Origin: an uncultured Pelosinus sp.
GTDB lineage: Bacteria > Bacillota > Negativicutes > UMGS1260
Assembly: GCA_900550105.1 (NCBI GenBank)
Contig: URQW01000071.1
Location: 1 to 13,662 of the forward strand
DNA: 13,662 bases
Direction of reading: 5' to 3'
Under the pieces are notes generated by a model. The model ran no database searches. It was given only the letters and a program-made list of their open reading frames with translations, and had not been told where the DNA came from. Both the position numbers and the translations under genes were made by a program. Each line of letters starts with the position of its first letter. The stretch's first letter is position 1. This document shows, piece by piece, positions 1 to 7,842 of this stretch.

Positions 1-1352
1 TACAAGGGACGATAAATTGTATTAAACTCGCGCCATTTTTCGCCAGGCAGGGACGTTCCTGTATTGTAGCCTGTTAAACCTACCACGTCGACATAAGCGT
101 CGCCGGGATAATAATTTAAATAGTTGTTCCAGTTTGCTTTGGGGAAGGATTCGTCATTAGGATTCCAGACCCACAAGACATTATTTACGCCATTTTTGGT
201 AAAAATATCGTGAATATGACGCCAGACGAGTTTAAATAACTCAGGATCCTTACTGAAGAAAAAGCTTGAGTAAGGGCACCAACGGCCATTCATTTCATTG
301 TCGAGGCGTAACAGGATCGGATGGCCGAATTTTTTTACAGATTGGGCGTAAGTATTAAAATAATCATCATAGCGGCCGTCTAAAATTTCATAGAGCACGC
401 TTGAGTTGTCATCGTTATAATGAAAGGTCTGCAACGATAGCTCAATGATCTTTTTGTGATCATAGGCGTTTTGCAGGGATTTCACGGGAAAGGTTTCATC
501 AAAAGTTTGATAGCGGATTAATACAGGAAAGGAGTAACGCAGTTCTTCCTCTAAGCCTGTTAAATAGCCAAATTCTTCGGGCGCATTGGCCTCATACATG
601 CCCCAACGCTGCGGGCTGCTATCGGCCAGATACTTTTTGGCAAATTGCTTTGTTTCTTCATTAACTGGTGTTTTTGGCGTCGGTTTATAGTGTTGATATA
701 CTCCGGCGATTCCCTTTTTAGCAACGGTTTGAAAGCTATTTAAAATCTGCATTTCATTTACAATAGGCTCGCTTGATTTTATAAGTACGGTAAAGGCGTC
801 GCGGTTGTTTTTGACGAGCTCGATGCTTACATAGTTATTTTTATCTTCCGTGACGGTTTTTAAGCGGTGGCGCGTCCATTTTAGCAAGCGGACTTGAAAA
901 CCGTTTAAAGCAAAGCGGCTGTCAGCTAAAATACCATGATCATTTTGATTTTCCGCAAATTTATTGCTGTCGGTCAAGTAGGCGGCGCCAGATTGCGGAT
1001 CTCCGTCTAATTTATCGGCGTAAACTTCAATTTGCGTCGTCGCATTGGAAAAGGTGGTTCGCACCGCAGATAGACTGGCATCAATTTGCATGTCGCGGGG
1101 AAAACAGATCATGTAGCCGCCAGTATAATCGGTATAGCGATTGTACCAAGGACTGTAGGATTCAATCTTTTTTAGATCTTCGTAGGGAAGCTGGGGATCG
1201 GCGTCAGCCTTTTCGCCATTGACGATATAAGTTGGTGCTGTTGTCGAACTTGATGAAGTAGTTGATTCCGCAGCTTCAGCCGACGGCAGCCAAGCACTCA
1301 GGAAGGCCAAGCTAGCCAAGCAAAAAGCAATCGTTTGTAACCTGATTTTCAC
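1..1352 (-). CDS. Secreted GH26-like glycoside hydrolase (partial, C-terminus off window)
   Basis: Read on the minus strand from a GTG at 1352, 450 codons run off the left edge without a stop. AAGGA lies about 11 nt upstream of the GTG. Residues 1-27 look like a Sec signal peptide (MKIR, a hydrophobic core, then a small-residue site at AEA-A), followed by a Ser/Thr linker to about 40. Residues 45-230 form an N-terminal region I do not recognise, possibly beta-rich and carbohydrate-binding. From about 245 the protein resembles family GH26 (beta-mannanase and relatives): HPILLRLDNEMNGRW (344-358) matches the GH26 acid/base motif, with Glu353 the likely proton donor. VLWVWNPND (392-400) and DVVGLTGYN (422-430) are also typical of the TIM-barrel fold. 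The nucleophile Glu should follow and is not in the window. Asn352 replaces the usual His before the catalytic Glu, so the substrate may not be mannan. The product is expected to be exported and to act on an extracellular polysaccharide. Confidence 0.75.
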   Translation of the reverse strand, partial: MKIRLQTIAFCLASLAFLSAWLPSAEAAESTTSSSSTTAPTYIVNGEKADADPQLPYEDLKKIESYSPWYNRYTDYTGGYMICFPRDMQIDASLSAVRTTFSNATTQIEVYADKLDGDPQSGAAYLTDSNKFAENQNDHGILADSRFALNGFQVRLLKWTRHRLKTVTEDKNNYVSIELVKNNRDAFTVLIKSSEPIVNEMQILNSFQTVAKKGIAGVYQHYKPTPKTPVNEETKQFAKKYLADSSPQRWGMYEANAPEEFGYLTGLEEELRYSFPVLIRYQTFDETFPVKSLQNAYDHKKIIELSLQTFHYNDDNSSVLYEILDGRYDDYFNTYAQSVKKFGHPILLRLDNEMNGRWCPYSSFFFSKDPELFKLVWRHIHDIFTKNGVNNVLWVWNPNDESFPKANWNNYLNYYPGDAYVDVVGLTGYNTGTSLPGEKWREFNTIYRPL

Positions 1353-1405
1353 TGTGATTCACTATCCTTGCATTTTATTTCAGAAGAAAAGTCGTATTGG
1401 TTAAC

Positions 1406-1434
1406 ACTATAGCAAAGATAAAAGAAGAATACAA
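1406..1434 (-). promoter_or_regulatory. Candidate sigma-A promoter of the GH26-like gene
   Basis: On the minus strand, TTGTAT (1434-1429) is followed after exactly 17 nt by TATAGT (1411-1406). This would start transcription near 1399 and give a leader of about 45 nt before the GTG at 1352. The -10 is strong (5 of 6) but the -35 is weak (3 of 6), so the call rests mainly on spacing and position. Confidence 0.4.
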
Positions 1435-1548
1435 TGTAATAAGGCCGATTTTGTCGGAAACTCTTTCGGCTTTCTGGGCTTTAGAGCAGGGAAATCTTTA
1501 CGTGAAGTCGAAAACTTTTAAGTCAAGAGAAAAGGAGGACGGTATTTT

Positions 1549-2382
1549 ATGGCAAGCAACGAAGATATTTTTGAACATTTTCGATATGTGCTTAACCTCT
1601 TTAGCGATTTATCCTTAGATGACGTGAGTGTAAGTCTTACAGACAAAGAAAAATATGTTTTTTATAAAGCGGGCAAGGCTTTGAATCATGGCGTGAAACC
1701 AGGTGATGCAGTGCGTCCGGGAAGCTGTGTTGATGTGGCTATGAAAGAAAGAAAACAGATCGTCAGACGCTTTGGACCAGAACTTTTTGGCGTACCTTAT
1801 ATTGCTGTGGCGATTCCTCTTTATAATGAAGCGCAGCAACTCATCGGCGCAGTAAGTACGCAACATTGCGTTGATAAGCAGGAAAGTTTGCAGAAAATAG
1901 CTGACTCTTTAAATGCTAGCATGTTAAAATTAGCAAGTACGACGCAGGAAATTTCAGCGCAATCGGAAGAAATTGCGGCTGTAAGTCATAATTTAGTCAG
2001 TGCTTCGGAGTCTTCTGCTGCGAGGGTTAAGGAAACGGACCATGTTATCAGCGTAATTCGTAATTTAGCGGGCCAGACAAATTTGCTGGGATTGAACGCT
2101 GCCATAGAAGCCGCGCGAGTCGGCGAACAAGGCCGCGGTTTTGGCGTTGTGGCGGAAGAAATTCGCAAACTGGCGCAGGGAAGCGCCGATTCCACGAAAA
2201 AAATTAATGAAATTATTGCAGCCATTCAAAATGATAGCGCGCAGATGCAAGGTCAGATTCACAATATTGAACAAGTGATTAGCCAGGTCGCTGAAGCGAT
2301 TACAAATACAGCCACGGCGATTGAACAAGCGAGCGCCATGTCGAAGGAATTAGATGCTTTGGCGAAAAATCTAAATAGTTAA
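1549..2382 (+). CDS. Soluble (cytoplasmic) methyl-accepting chemotaxis protein
   Basis: This 277-aa chemoreceptor has no signal peptide or membrane segment, so it should sense an internal cue and signal to CheA/CheW in the cytoplasm. Residues 1-110 form a small sensor-like domain (FYKAGKAL, RPGSCVDVAM, and a PYIAVAIPLY strand followed by GAVSTQ). It is reminiscent of PAS/Cache-fold inputs of short Firmicutes receptors, but I cannot name its ligand. Residues 110-277 are the coiled-coil signalling hairpin. The near-invariant tip lies at 172-205 (QTNLL, LNAAIEAAR, GRGFGVVAEEIRKLA). The hairpin arms are short compared with transmembrane MCPs, as in YfmS-type receptors. AGGAGG lies 10 nt before the ATG. 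Only 33 nt and no terminator separate it from the peptidase gene downstream, so co-transcription is possible. Its divergent neighbour is the GH26-like enzyme. A GCCGATTT at 1444-1451 resembles a sigma-28 -10 box, but no matching -35 is seen. Confidence 0.88.
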   Translation: MASNEDIFEHFRYVLNLFSDLSLDDVSVSLTDKEKYVFYKAGKALNHGVKPGDAVRPGSCVDVAMKERKQIVRRFGPELFGVPYIAVAIPLYNEAQQLIGAVSTQHCVDKQESLQKIADSLNASMLKLASTTQEISAQSEEIAAVSHNLVSASESSAARVKETDHVISVIRNLAGQTNLLGLNAAIEAARVGEQGRGFGVVAEEIRKLAQGSADSTKKINEIIAAIQNDSAQMQGQIHNIEQVISQVAEAITNTATAIEQASAMSKELDALAKNLNS

Positions 2383-2415
2383 TTGGGGTTTGGCTAGGAC
2401 AAAGGAGACGATTTT

Positions 2416-3552
2416 ATGAATAAAGACAGAATGTTGCAGGAGTTTTTTGATTTAGTCAAACTCCCTTGTTCGACGGGGAAGGAACGTCAGGCGGCTGACT
2501 TTGTAACAGAAAAGTTAAAAGCTTTAGGCTGTACGGTGACGGAAGATCAAGCAGGCGAACAGTTTGGCGGCAATACAGGCAATGTGATTGCTTTGCTTCC
2601 CGGTACGAAACAAGGCGTGCCAACAGTGATGCTCACTGCTCACCTTGACTGTGTAGAGCCTTGTAGCGGCATTGAACCAGTCTTAGCTGACGGCGTAATT
2701 CGTTCGGCTGGCAATACCATTTTAGGGTCTGATGATAAAGCTGGCGTAGCGGCGATCTTAGAGGGGCTACGTTCGTTGCAAGAAGCAAAGCTTGACCATG
2801 GCGATGTTTTGATTGTTTTCACTGTCGCCGAAGAAGGCGGATTGAAAGGCGCGCGCCATATTGACAAAACGCTGTTAGCGAAAGCTGATTTTGGCTATGC
2901 TCTAGATGGCGGCGGCCCCGTAGGCGAAATTATTACGGCAGCTCCAGGGCAGGATCAGATTGATGTTACTATCTATGGTAAGACGGCCCATGCTGGTTTG
3001 GCGCCAGAATCCGGTCTTAATGCCATTGTTTTGGCAGGAAAAGCTCTTGCCGCCATCGAACAAGGCCGGATTGACGCGGAGACAACCGCCAATATTGGTA
3101 AAATCAGCGGCGGCGTAGCAACAAATATTGTTCCTGATCAAGTGGAAATCAAATGTGAGGCCCGCAGTCGCAACAGCGAAAAACTGGCTAAACAAGTAGC
3201 TCATATGAAAGAAACTTTTATAACTGTAGCACAAGCCGGCGGCGGTCGGGCTGAGGTCAAAGTGGAACGCGCTTATGACGCTTTCGTGTTGGCTGACGAT
3301 GCTCCCGTAGTGGAAATTGCCGTGACCGCGGCAAAAGCCCTTGCCTTAGAGCCGAAACTAGGCGCGACAGGCGGCGGCAGTGATGCCAATTATTTTAATG
3401 TTTATGGCGTACCTTGTGTTGTTCTCGGTGTGGGCATGTCTAAGGTTCACACAACCGAAGAATTTATTGAAACCACAGAGCTATTTTTAGCGGCCGACTA
3501 TGTCAAAGCCTTAATTGAGGCAGCGGCAACTACACCATGGAACGGAAAATAA
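2416..3552 (+). CDS. M20-family metallopeptidase, PepT-like (YqjE type)
   Basis: This 378-aa cytoplasmic di-zinc peptidase belongs to the M20 family and resembles the tripeptidase-T-like group. Visible metal and catalytic residues are in the expected order: His76 and Asp78 in TAHLDCV, bridging Asp106 in LGSDDKAGVAA, Glu139/Glu140 in VAEEGGLKGA, Asp164 in YALDGGG, and His345 in SKVHTTEEF. Residues 181-290 form the lid/dimerisation insert (YGKTAHAGLAPE, where His192 is typical). TGGGSDANYF (318-327) is also family-typical. It probably removes N-terminal residues from short peptides; the exact substrate cannot be read from sequence. AAAGGAG is well placed before the ATG. The gene ends inside gluQ (16-nt overlap), which implies translational coupling. 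Confidence 0.88.
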   Translation: MNKDRMLQEFFDLVKLPCSTGKERQAADFVTEKLKALGCTVTEDQAGEQFGGNTGNVIALLPGTKQGVPTVMLTAHLDCVEPCSGIEPVLADGVIRSAGNTILGSDDKAGVAAILEGLRSLQEAKLDHGDVLIVFTVAEEGGLKGARHIDKTLLAKADFGYALDGGGPVGEIITAAPGQDQIDVTIYGKTAHAGLAPESGLNAIVLAGKALAAIEQGRIDAETTANIGKISGGVATNIVPDQVEIKCEARSRNSEKLAKQVAHMKETFITVAQAGGGRAEVKVERAYDAFVLADDAPVVEIAVTAAKALALEPKLGATGGGSDANYFNVYGVPCVVLGVGMSKVHTTEEFIETTELFLAADYVKALIEAAATTPWNGK

Positions 3553-4574
3553 CACCTTGCGGTCGTTTTGCTCCCAGCCCGACAGGATCGATGCATCTCG
3601 GCAATGTGTGGACAGCGCTGCTTTCCTGGCTATATATTCGCAGCCAGTCAGGCCGGATGATTTTGCGGATCGAGGATTTAGATCCTGATCGTTCCAAGGA
3701 AGAGTATACGAAACAGCTGATTGCTGATTTGGCTTGGCTTGGCCTTGATTACGACGAAGGCCCGGGAAAAGAAAAACCTCAGCATACTTACAGACAAAGT
3801 GAACGTCAGGCGATTTATCAGTTTTATTTGCAAAAATTACAGGCGCGAGGGCTGCTTTACCCCTGCTTTTGTTCGCGCCAGGAACTCCATTCTTTGGCAG
3901 GGGCGCCCCATGTTGGCGAAGCCTATAGTATTTACCGCGGAACCTGCCGCTCATTGAGTGAGCAAGAGCGGCAGGCGCGGTTAGCTAGTGGTCGGAGACC
4001 GGCGCTACGGCTGCAAGTGTTTGATGAGACCATTCGTTTTACCGATGGCCTTTACGGCGCTATCGCCGAAAATGTAGCGCTTTCTGTGGGGGATTTTATT
4101 TTACGTCGCTCTGATGGTGTGTTTGCCTATCAGTTTGCTGTCGTTATTGACGATGCACTTATGGGGATCAGTCATGTCGTTAGAGGCGCTGATTTACTTG
4201 ATTCTACAGCAAGGCAAATTTATTTGTATCGTTTGCTCGGGTTTAAGACGCCAGAATTTATTCATGTACCGCTGCTTTGCGGCGATGACGGCGTTCGTTT
4301 ATCAAAACGTCATAACGATGTATCGTTGGCTGAACTGAAGCAGCGCGGCGTCACAAGCGAAGCAATTATTGGCTATTTAGCCTATTTGGCAGGTTGGCGC
4401 GAACAGGCAGAGCCGATCAGTGCTGTGAAACTTTTGCCATATTTTCGGTTAGGAACTTTACCAAAGGGAAATATTATCATTCAAGAGGCAGAGATTACTG
4501 CTTTTTTGTCGGCAGGATTTGCTAAGAAGCAGGATTGCCTACGGCAAAGGGCGAATACAATCGAGTCTTATTAA
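3537..4574 (+). CDS. gluQ: Glutamyl-Q tRNA(Asp) synthetase
   Basis: This 345-aa class I synthetase-like protein lacks the GluRS anticodon-binding half. Known members activate glutamate and attach it to the queuosine at position 34 of tRNA-Asp. Residues 10-22 (GRFAPSPTGSMHLG) hold the HIGH-equivalent motif. LRIEDLDPDRSKEE (43-56) carries the Asp-Pro form typical of GluQ rather than the GluRS form. Cys110 and Cys112 (CFC), Tyr133 and Cys137 reproduce the zinc-site pattern C-x-C...Y-x3-C described for E. coli YadB. RLSKRHND (254-261) is the KMSKS-equivalent loop. The protein is somewhat longer than E. coli YadB, with an extra tail after about residue 300. The ATG lies within the 3' end of the peptidase gene in another frame, with no strong ribosome-binding site, so coupled translation is likely. 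A truncated discriminating GluRS is the main alternative, but the zinc motif and EDLDP favour GluQ. Confidence 0.85.
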   Translation: MERKITPCGRFAPSPTGSMHLGNVWTALLSWLYIRSQSGRMILRIEDLDPDRSKEEYTKQLIADLAWLGLDYDEGPGKEKPQHTYRQSERQAIYQFYLQKLQARGLLYPCFCSRQELHSLAGAPHVGEAYSIYRGTCRSLSEQERQARLASGRRPALRLQVFDETIRFTDGLYGAIAENVALSVGDFILRRSDGVFAYQFAVVIDDALMGISHVVRGADLLDSTARQIYLYRLLGFKTPEFIHVPLLCGDDGVRLSKRHNDVSLAELKQRGVTSEAIIGYLAYLAGWREQAEPISAVKLLPYFRLGTLPKGNIIIQEAEITAFLSAGFAKKQDCLRQRANTIESY

Positions 4575-4602
4575 GAAAATGTACCATGGGATAGGGAAGA
4601 TA

Positions 4603-6246
4603 ATGACAACAAATCAGCATGAAAAACCGGCCGCTAAAAAAGATACTTTTTTGCAAGGGGCCTTAATTTTAACCATTGCCGGGATCGTCGTTAAGATTAT
4701 TGGATCCATTAATTGGTTTATCTTATCACGGGTTATTGGCGGCGAAGGCATTGGACTTTATATGATGGCATTTCCTCTGTATTTATTGGCGCTCAGCGTT
4801 TCGTCAGCTGGCGTACCAACAGCGATTTCCATTATGACAGCCGAAAGGCTCGCCTTGTATGATTATCGAGGTGCTAAAAAAGTCTTTCACACATCCTTAA
4901 AACTCATGGTGGTGACAGGCGTCTGTTTTAGTCTCCTGTTATATTTTGGCGCTCGGTGGCTTATTGATTTTCATATAGTCCGTGACGCGAGAGCTTACTA
5001 TGCAATTTTGGCCTTGGCGCCGGCTGTTTTTTTTGTTACGATTTTGGCTAGTTACCGCGGTCATTTTCAAGGGTTGCAGCAAATGACGCCACCTGCCGTT
5101 TCCCAGATTATCGAGCAACTTGTCAGGGTAGCGACCATGATCATTTTCGCCTCTTTGCTGTTGCCGCGGGGCATTGAATTTGGCGCAGCTGGCGCTAGTT
5201 TTGGGGCGGCGCCTGCTGCTTTTTCCGCTTTGATTGTTTTATTAGTCTATTCTTGGCGCATGGATCGAAAAACGTCACAGCAACAAGGCCAGGAACGGCA
5301 AGCCGATGTACCGGTTCAGTCAAGTATGCAAATTATGAAACGGCTCATCACTTTGGCATTGCCTGTGTCTTTTGCCAGTATTATGCTGCCGATTGTTTCC
5401 AATCTTGATTTGATGATTGTGCCAATGCGGCTAGAGGTTGCTGGCTATACGGTAGAGCAGGCGACCGAATTGTTCGGGTACTTAACAGGTATGGCGGTTC
5501 CCCTGATTAATTTATTGACGATCTTGACGGCTTCGTTAGCCATTAGCCTTGTACCAGCTATTTCTGAAGCGTATACCCTAAAAGATACAGCCAAGATTCA
5601 ACAACGAATTCGCTCAGCCATGCGACTGTCCAACTTAATTACGATTCCTGGCTTTATTGGATTAGCTCTGCTAGCGTATCCTTTATCAACGATGCTTTAT
5701 GGTACGGAAAAAGTGGGCGGTCCCTTAGAAGTTTTGGCTGTTTCTGTGTTCTTGTTAGGAATTCATCAAGTAACCACTGGGGTATTGCAAGGTCTTGGTC
5801 ATACTTATATTCCCGTAATCAACATGATTATTGCCGCAGCCATTAAAGTTTTATTAAACTGGGTGTTGACGGCTATTCCCTCTTTAGGAATTTTAGGCGC
5901 CTCTTGGGCTACAGTGGCTGATGTGGGGATTGCCGCTTCCTTAAATTTAGCCTATGTGCAGCACTATACAGGCTGTAGTTTGAATTTAAAAGATACAAAA
6001 CGGATCACGCTATCCGCTCTCTTTATGGGAGGCATGATTTACTTATCTTACGGCTTTTTGTGGCATGAGCTAGGCAATAATGTTATTGCTACGCTGCTGT
6101 CTTCGGCAGTGGGAGCCCTCGTCTATGGTCTGTTTATTATTTGGTTTCGCTGTGTGGAGGAATCGGAAATTCAACGAATTCCTCTATGTGGCCGATCCCT
6201 TGCTGGCATGTTACGCCGAGCAGGTTTTTTGAAAAATCATGATTAA
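4603..6246 (+). CDS. SpoVB/MurJ-family polysaccharide flippase (MOP superfamily)
   Basis: This 547-aa polytopic membrane protein has about 14 predicted hydrophobic segments between residues 18 and 525, close in length to B. subtilis SpoVB. The first segment carries the MOP signature region ending SRVIGGEGIGLY. YRGHFQGLQQMTP followed by SQIIEQLVRV (about 150-175) is the strongly conserved motif of the SpoVB/YtgP branch. It likely moves a lipid-linked glycan across the cytoplasmic membrane, lipid II or spore cortex precursor in known relatives. Whether this copy serves sporulation, peptidoglycan or another polysaccharide is not shown. I chose the ATG at 4603, with GGGAAG just upstream. The in-frame ATG at 4579 lacks a ribosome-binding site, and starts further upstream lie inside gluQ. 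It follows gluQ by 28 nt with no terminator, so it probably belongs to the same operon and ends at the 6271-6314 hairpin. Confidence 0.88.
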   Translation: MTTNQHEKPAAKKDTFLQGALILTIAGIVVKIIGSINWFILSRVIGGEGIGLYMMAFPLYLLALSVSSAGVPTAISIMTAERLALYDYRGAKKVFHTSLKLMVVTGVCFSLLLYFGARWLIDFHIVRDARAYYAILALAPAVFFVTILASYRGHFQGLQQMTPPAVSQIIEQLVRVATMIIFASLLLPRGIEFGAAGASFGAAPAAFSALIVLLVYSWRMDRKTSQQQGQERQADVPVQSSMQIMKRLITLALPVSFASIMLPIVSNLDLMIVPMRLEVAGYTVEQATELFGYLTGMAVPLINLLTILTASLAISLVPAISEAYTLKDTAKIQQRIRSAMRLSNLITIPGFIGLALLAYPLSTMLYGTEKVGGPLEVLAVSVFLLGIHQVTTGVLQGLGHTYIPVINMIIAAAIKVLLNWVLTAIPSLGILGASWATVADVGIAASLNLAYVQHYTGCSLNLKDTKRITLSALFMGGMIYLSYGFLWHELGNNVIATLLSSAVGALVYGLFIIWFRCVEESEIQRIPLCGRSLAGMLRRAGFLKNHD

Positions 6247-6270
6247 CTGTAAAAGATCGGTGTATACAGA

Positions 6271-6320
6271 AAAAAGCTGTTTTGTTAAGAAATTTCTTAG
6301 CAAAACAGCTTTTAATTTTT
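6271..6320. terminator. Bidirectional intrinsic terminator
   Basis: The arms AAAAGCTGTTTTG and CAAAACAGCTTTT continue inward through TTAAGAA/TTCTTAG, giving a stem of about 20 bp with a single G-U pair and a tiny AT loop. Runs of A precede it and runs of T follow it, so it can stop transcription in both directions. It lies exactly between the stop codons of the convergent flippase (+) and YigZ-family (-) genes. Confidence 0.85.
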
Positions 6321-6350
6321 ATTAGTTTTTCAGCCGGTTTAATAACTAGT

Positions 6351-6983
6351 TTAGCAACTTTTTTCGACATACCCGCTGCCGCAAGCTTCCAAAATGGCTG
6401 TACCGCGCGTGCTTTCATTGACAAGCTGCAGCAGTCGATCTTTTTGTTCCGGCAAAATATTTACGAAAAAGCAGGCTTGTTCTTGAAAGGTTTTATCGGT
6501 AATGGGAAACGCGGCATGAAACAACTGATTTTCCAGCGGGCCTTGATACAGGTAATCTACGTAAATTTTGTAGGTTTCACTTAAAATATAGGTCGTGATT
6601 GGGGCTGACTGCAGGGCAAGAGCGGCACTTTTGCTGTAAGCCCGGACCAAGCCACCGGCGCCAAGCTTAATGCCGCCGAAATAACGGGTTACGACAACAA
6701 CAATATTTTTCATATTGTTTTTCTTAATTACCTCGAGAATCGGTCGTCCCGCTGTGCCTGACGGTTCACCGTCATCATCTGCTTTTTGCTGTTCGTCATC
6801 AAGTCCGATGGAATAGGCTGAGCAGTTATGAGTAGCGTCATAATAGCGTTTTTTCAGACTGTGAATGTATTCTTGCGCTGCTGCCTCGCTAGGAGCTGGG
6901 GCGGCATGGGCAATGAACAAGGATTTTTGAATTTCATACTGGGCTTCGCAGACCGTTAGAATTGTTTGATAAGACGTAAGCAT
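6351..6983 (-). CDS. YigZ/IMPACT-family protein (UPF0029)
   Basis: This 210-aa protein has the two-domain IMPACT/YigZ layout. The N-terminal UPF0029 domain (about 15-125) contains DDGEPSGTAGRPIL (70-83) and the diagnostic TRYFGGIKLGAGGLVRAYS (99-117). The C-terminal ferredoxin-like domain follows at about 130-205. Structures of relatives suggest nucleic-acid or ribosome-associated roles, but the bacterial function is not established, so I give none. The start is set at 6983 because AGAAGGGA lies immediately upstream. An upstream in-frame ATG at 7025 would add 14 residues without a ribosome-binding site and would reach into the promoter region of the divergent gene. The length matches the family's usual 200-220 aa. 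The gene converges on the flippase gene across a shared terminator. Confidence 0.9.
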   Translation of the reverse strand: MLTSYQTILTVCEAQYEIQKSLFIAHAAPAPSEAAAQEYIHSLKKRYYDATHNCSAYSIGLDDEQQKADDDGEPSGTAGRPILEVIKKNNMKNIVVVVTRYFGGIKLGAGGLVRAYSKSAALALQSAPITTYILSETYKIYVDYLYQGPLENQLFHAAFPITDKTFQEQACFFVNILPEQKDRLLQLVNESTRGTAILEACGSGYVEKSC

Positions 6984-7029
6984 AGAATCCCTTCTTATTG
7001 CACAAAGTTTAGTAAATAGCGCCAATTAA

Positions 7030-7038
7030 TGATATGAT
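7030..7038 (+). promoter_or_regulatory. Candidate extended -10 promoter element
   Basis: TGATATGAT fits the extended -10 form TGnTATnnT, with no convincing -35. Transcription would begin near 7045, downstream of the alternative ATG at 7041, which supports the start at 7074 for the DUF218 gene. Confidence 0.3.
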
Positions 7039-7073
7039 AGATGACAAGAGACGTTCATAAAGCAGGTGAAGCT

Positions 7074-7826
7074 ATGTTCTATTTTATCAAATTTTTCTAT
7101 ACTACAGTACTGCTACCGCCGGGAATTTTTGTTTTGGCGCTACTGTTTCTGACACTGCGGCTTTATCAGCGGCAAGCTCCTTATCGTCATTATATTGCTA
7201 TCTTAACCTGCTGTTTTTATTTTGCTACGACTCCGTTAGTTTCCGGTTCTGTTATCAGGGGGCTAGAATCGCAGTATATACCGCCTGATAATCCCCGCGG
7301 CGATGTAATTATTATGCTAGGCGGCGGGGCTACCTTTGATACGCCTAATTTTACCACCCAAGGTCACTTATCCGGGTATGCAGCCAATCGGCTGCTCACG
7401 GCAGTTCAGCTTTATGAACAGCTTCATGTACCGATTATTGTGTCAGGCGGGCGCGTATTTGCTACGACTGGGCGCGAAGCGGAAATAGCTCGTGATATTT
7501 TGCTACGGCTTGGTGTGCCTCAGAATCAGATTATTTTAGAAAATGCCAGTATCAATACAACAGAAAATGCTTTATTTACGAAAGACGTATTAGCGTCAAG
7601 AGGTTTTTCGGCGCCGATTCTTGTTACTTCGGCCTTTCATATGCCACGGTCTGTCAGCCAGTTTACGAAGCAGGGGATTACGGTAACGCCTTTTCCGACG
7701 GATTACCTGACAAACCGCCAGCTTCATTTCGACTTTCGTAGTCTATGGCCTGACGCCGATGCACTCAGTAACTTATCGTTAGCTTTAAAAGAATACTTGG
7801 GCCTATTAGCGGTGCGCTGGTATTAA
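7074..7826 (+). CDS. YdcF/ElyC/SanA-family DUF218 membrane protein
   Basis: This 250-aa protein has two N-terminal membrane helices (about 5-30 and 38-58), then a DUF218 Rossmann-like domain. Family landmarks are DVIIMLGGG (77-85), IIVSGGR (121-127), a Glu-rich stretch EAEIAR (135-140), ENASINTTENA (156-166, the conserved NT-x-EN core) and VTSAFHMPRS (184-193). Relatives such as ElyC and SanA act at the cell envelope and affect peptidoglycan or lipid-carrier metabolism; the chemistry remains unclear. The ATG at 7074 has AGGTGA four nt upstream. An ATG at 7041 in the same frame adds 11 polar residues before the membrane helix and lacks a ribosome-binding site. It is followed after 16 nt by the HAD phosphatase gene, so the two probably form one transcript ending at 8568. 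Confidence 0.85.
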   Translation: MFYFIKFFYTTVLLPPGIFVLALLFLTLRLYQRQAPYRHYIAILTCCFYFATTPLVSGSVIRGLESQYIPPDNPRGDVIIMLGGGATFDTPNFTTQGHLSGYAANRLLTAVQLYEQLHVPIIVSGGRVFATTGREAEIARDILLRLGVPQNQIILENASINTTENALFTKDVLASRGFSAPILVTSAFHMPRSVSQFTKQGITVTPFPTDYLTNRQLHFDFRSLWPDADALSNLSLALKEYLGLLAVRWY

Positions 7827-7842
7827 AGAAAGGGGGCTTTTT

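Noticed and set aside
1444..1451. GCCGATTT resembling a sigma-28 (flagellar) -10 box upstream of the chemoreceptor
   Set aside because: No TAAA-type -35 lies at the required 15-16 nt, so it is not called as a promoter.
1397..1618. A 73-codon plus-strand frame opening at TTG before the chemoreceptor
   Set aside because: No ribosome-binding site, and it runs into the chemoreceptor gene in another frame.
3511..3954. A 147-codon minus-strand frame across the peptidase end and gluQ
   Set aside because: It is antisense to two well-supported genes and has no recognisable domain.
4519..4602. Longer N-terminus for the flippase, starting inside gluQ
   Set aside because: The added residues are not family-like, and the ATG at 4603 has a nearby GGGAAG.
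6282..6584. A 100-codon plus-strand frame over the terminator and YigZ-family gene
   Set aside because: It starts inside the terminator stem and is antisense to a clear family member.
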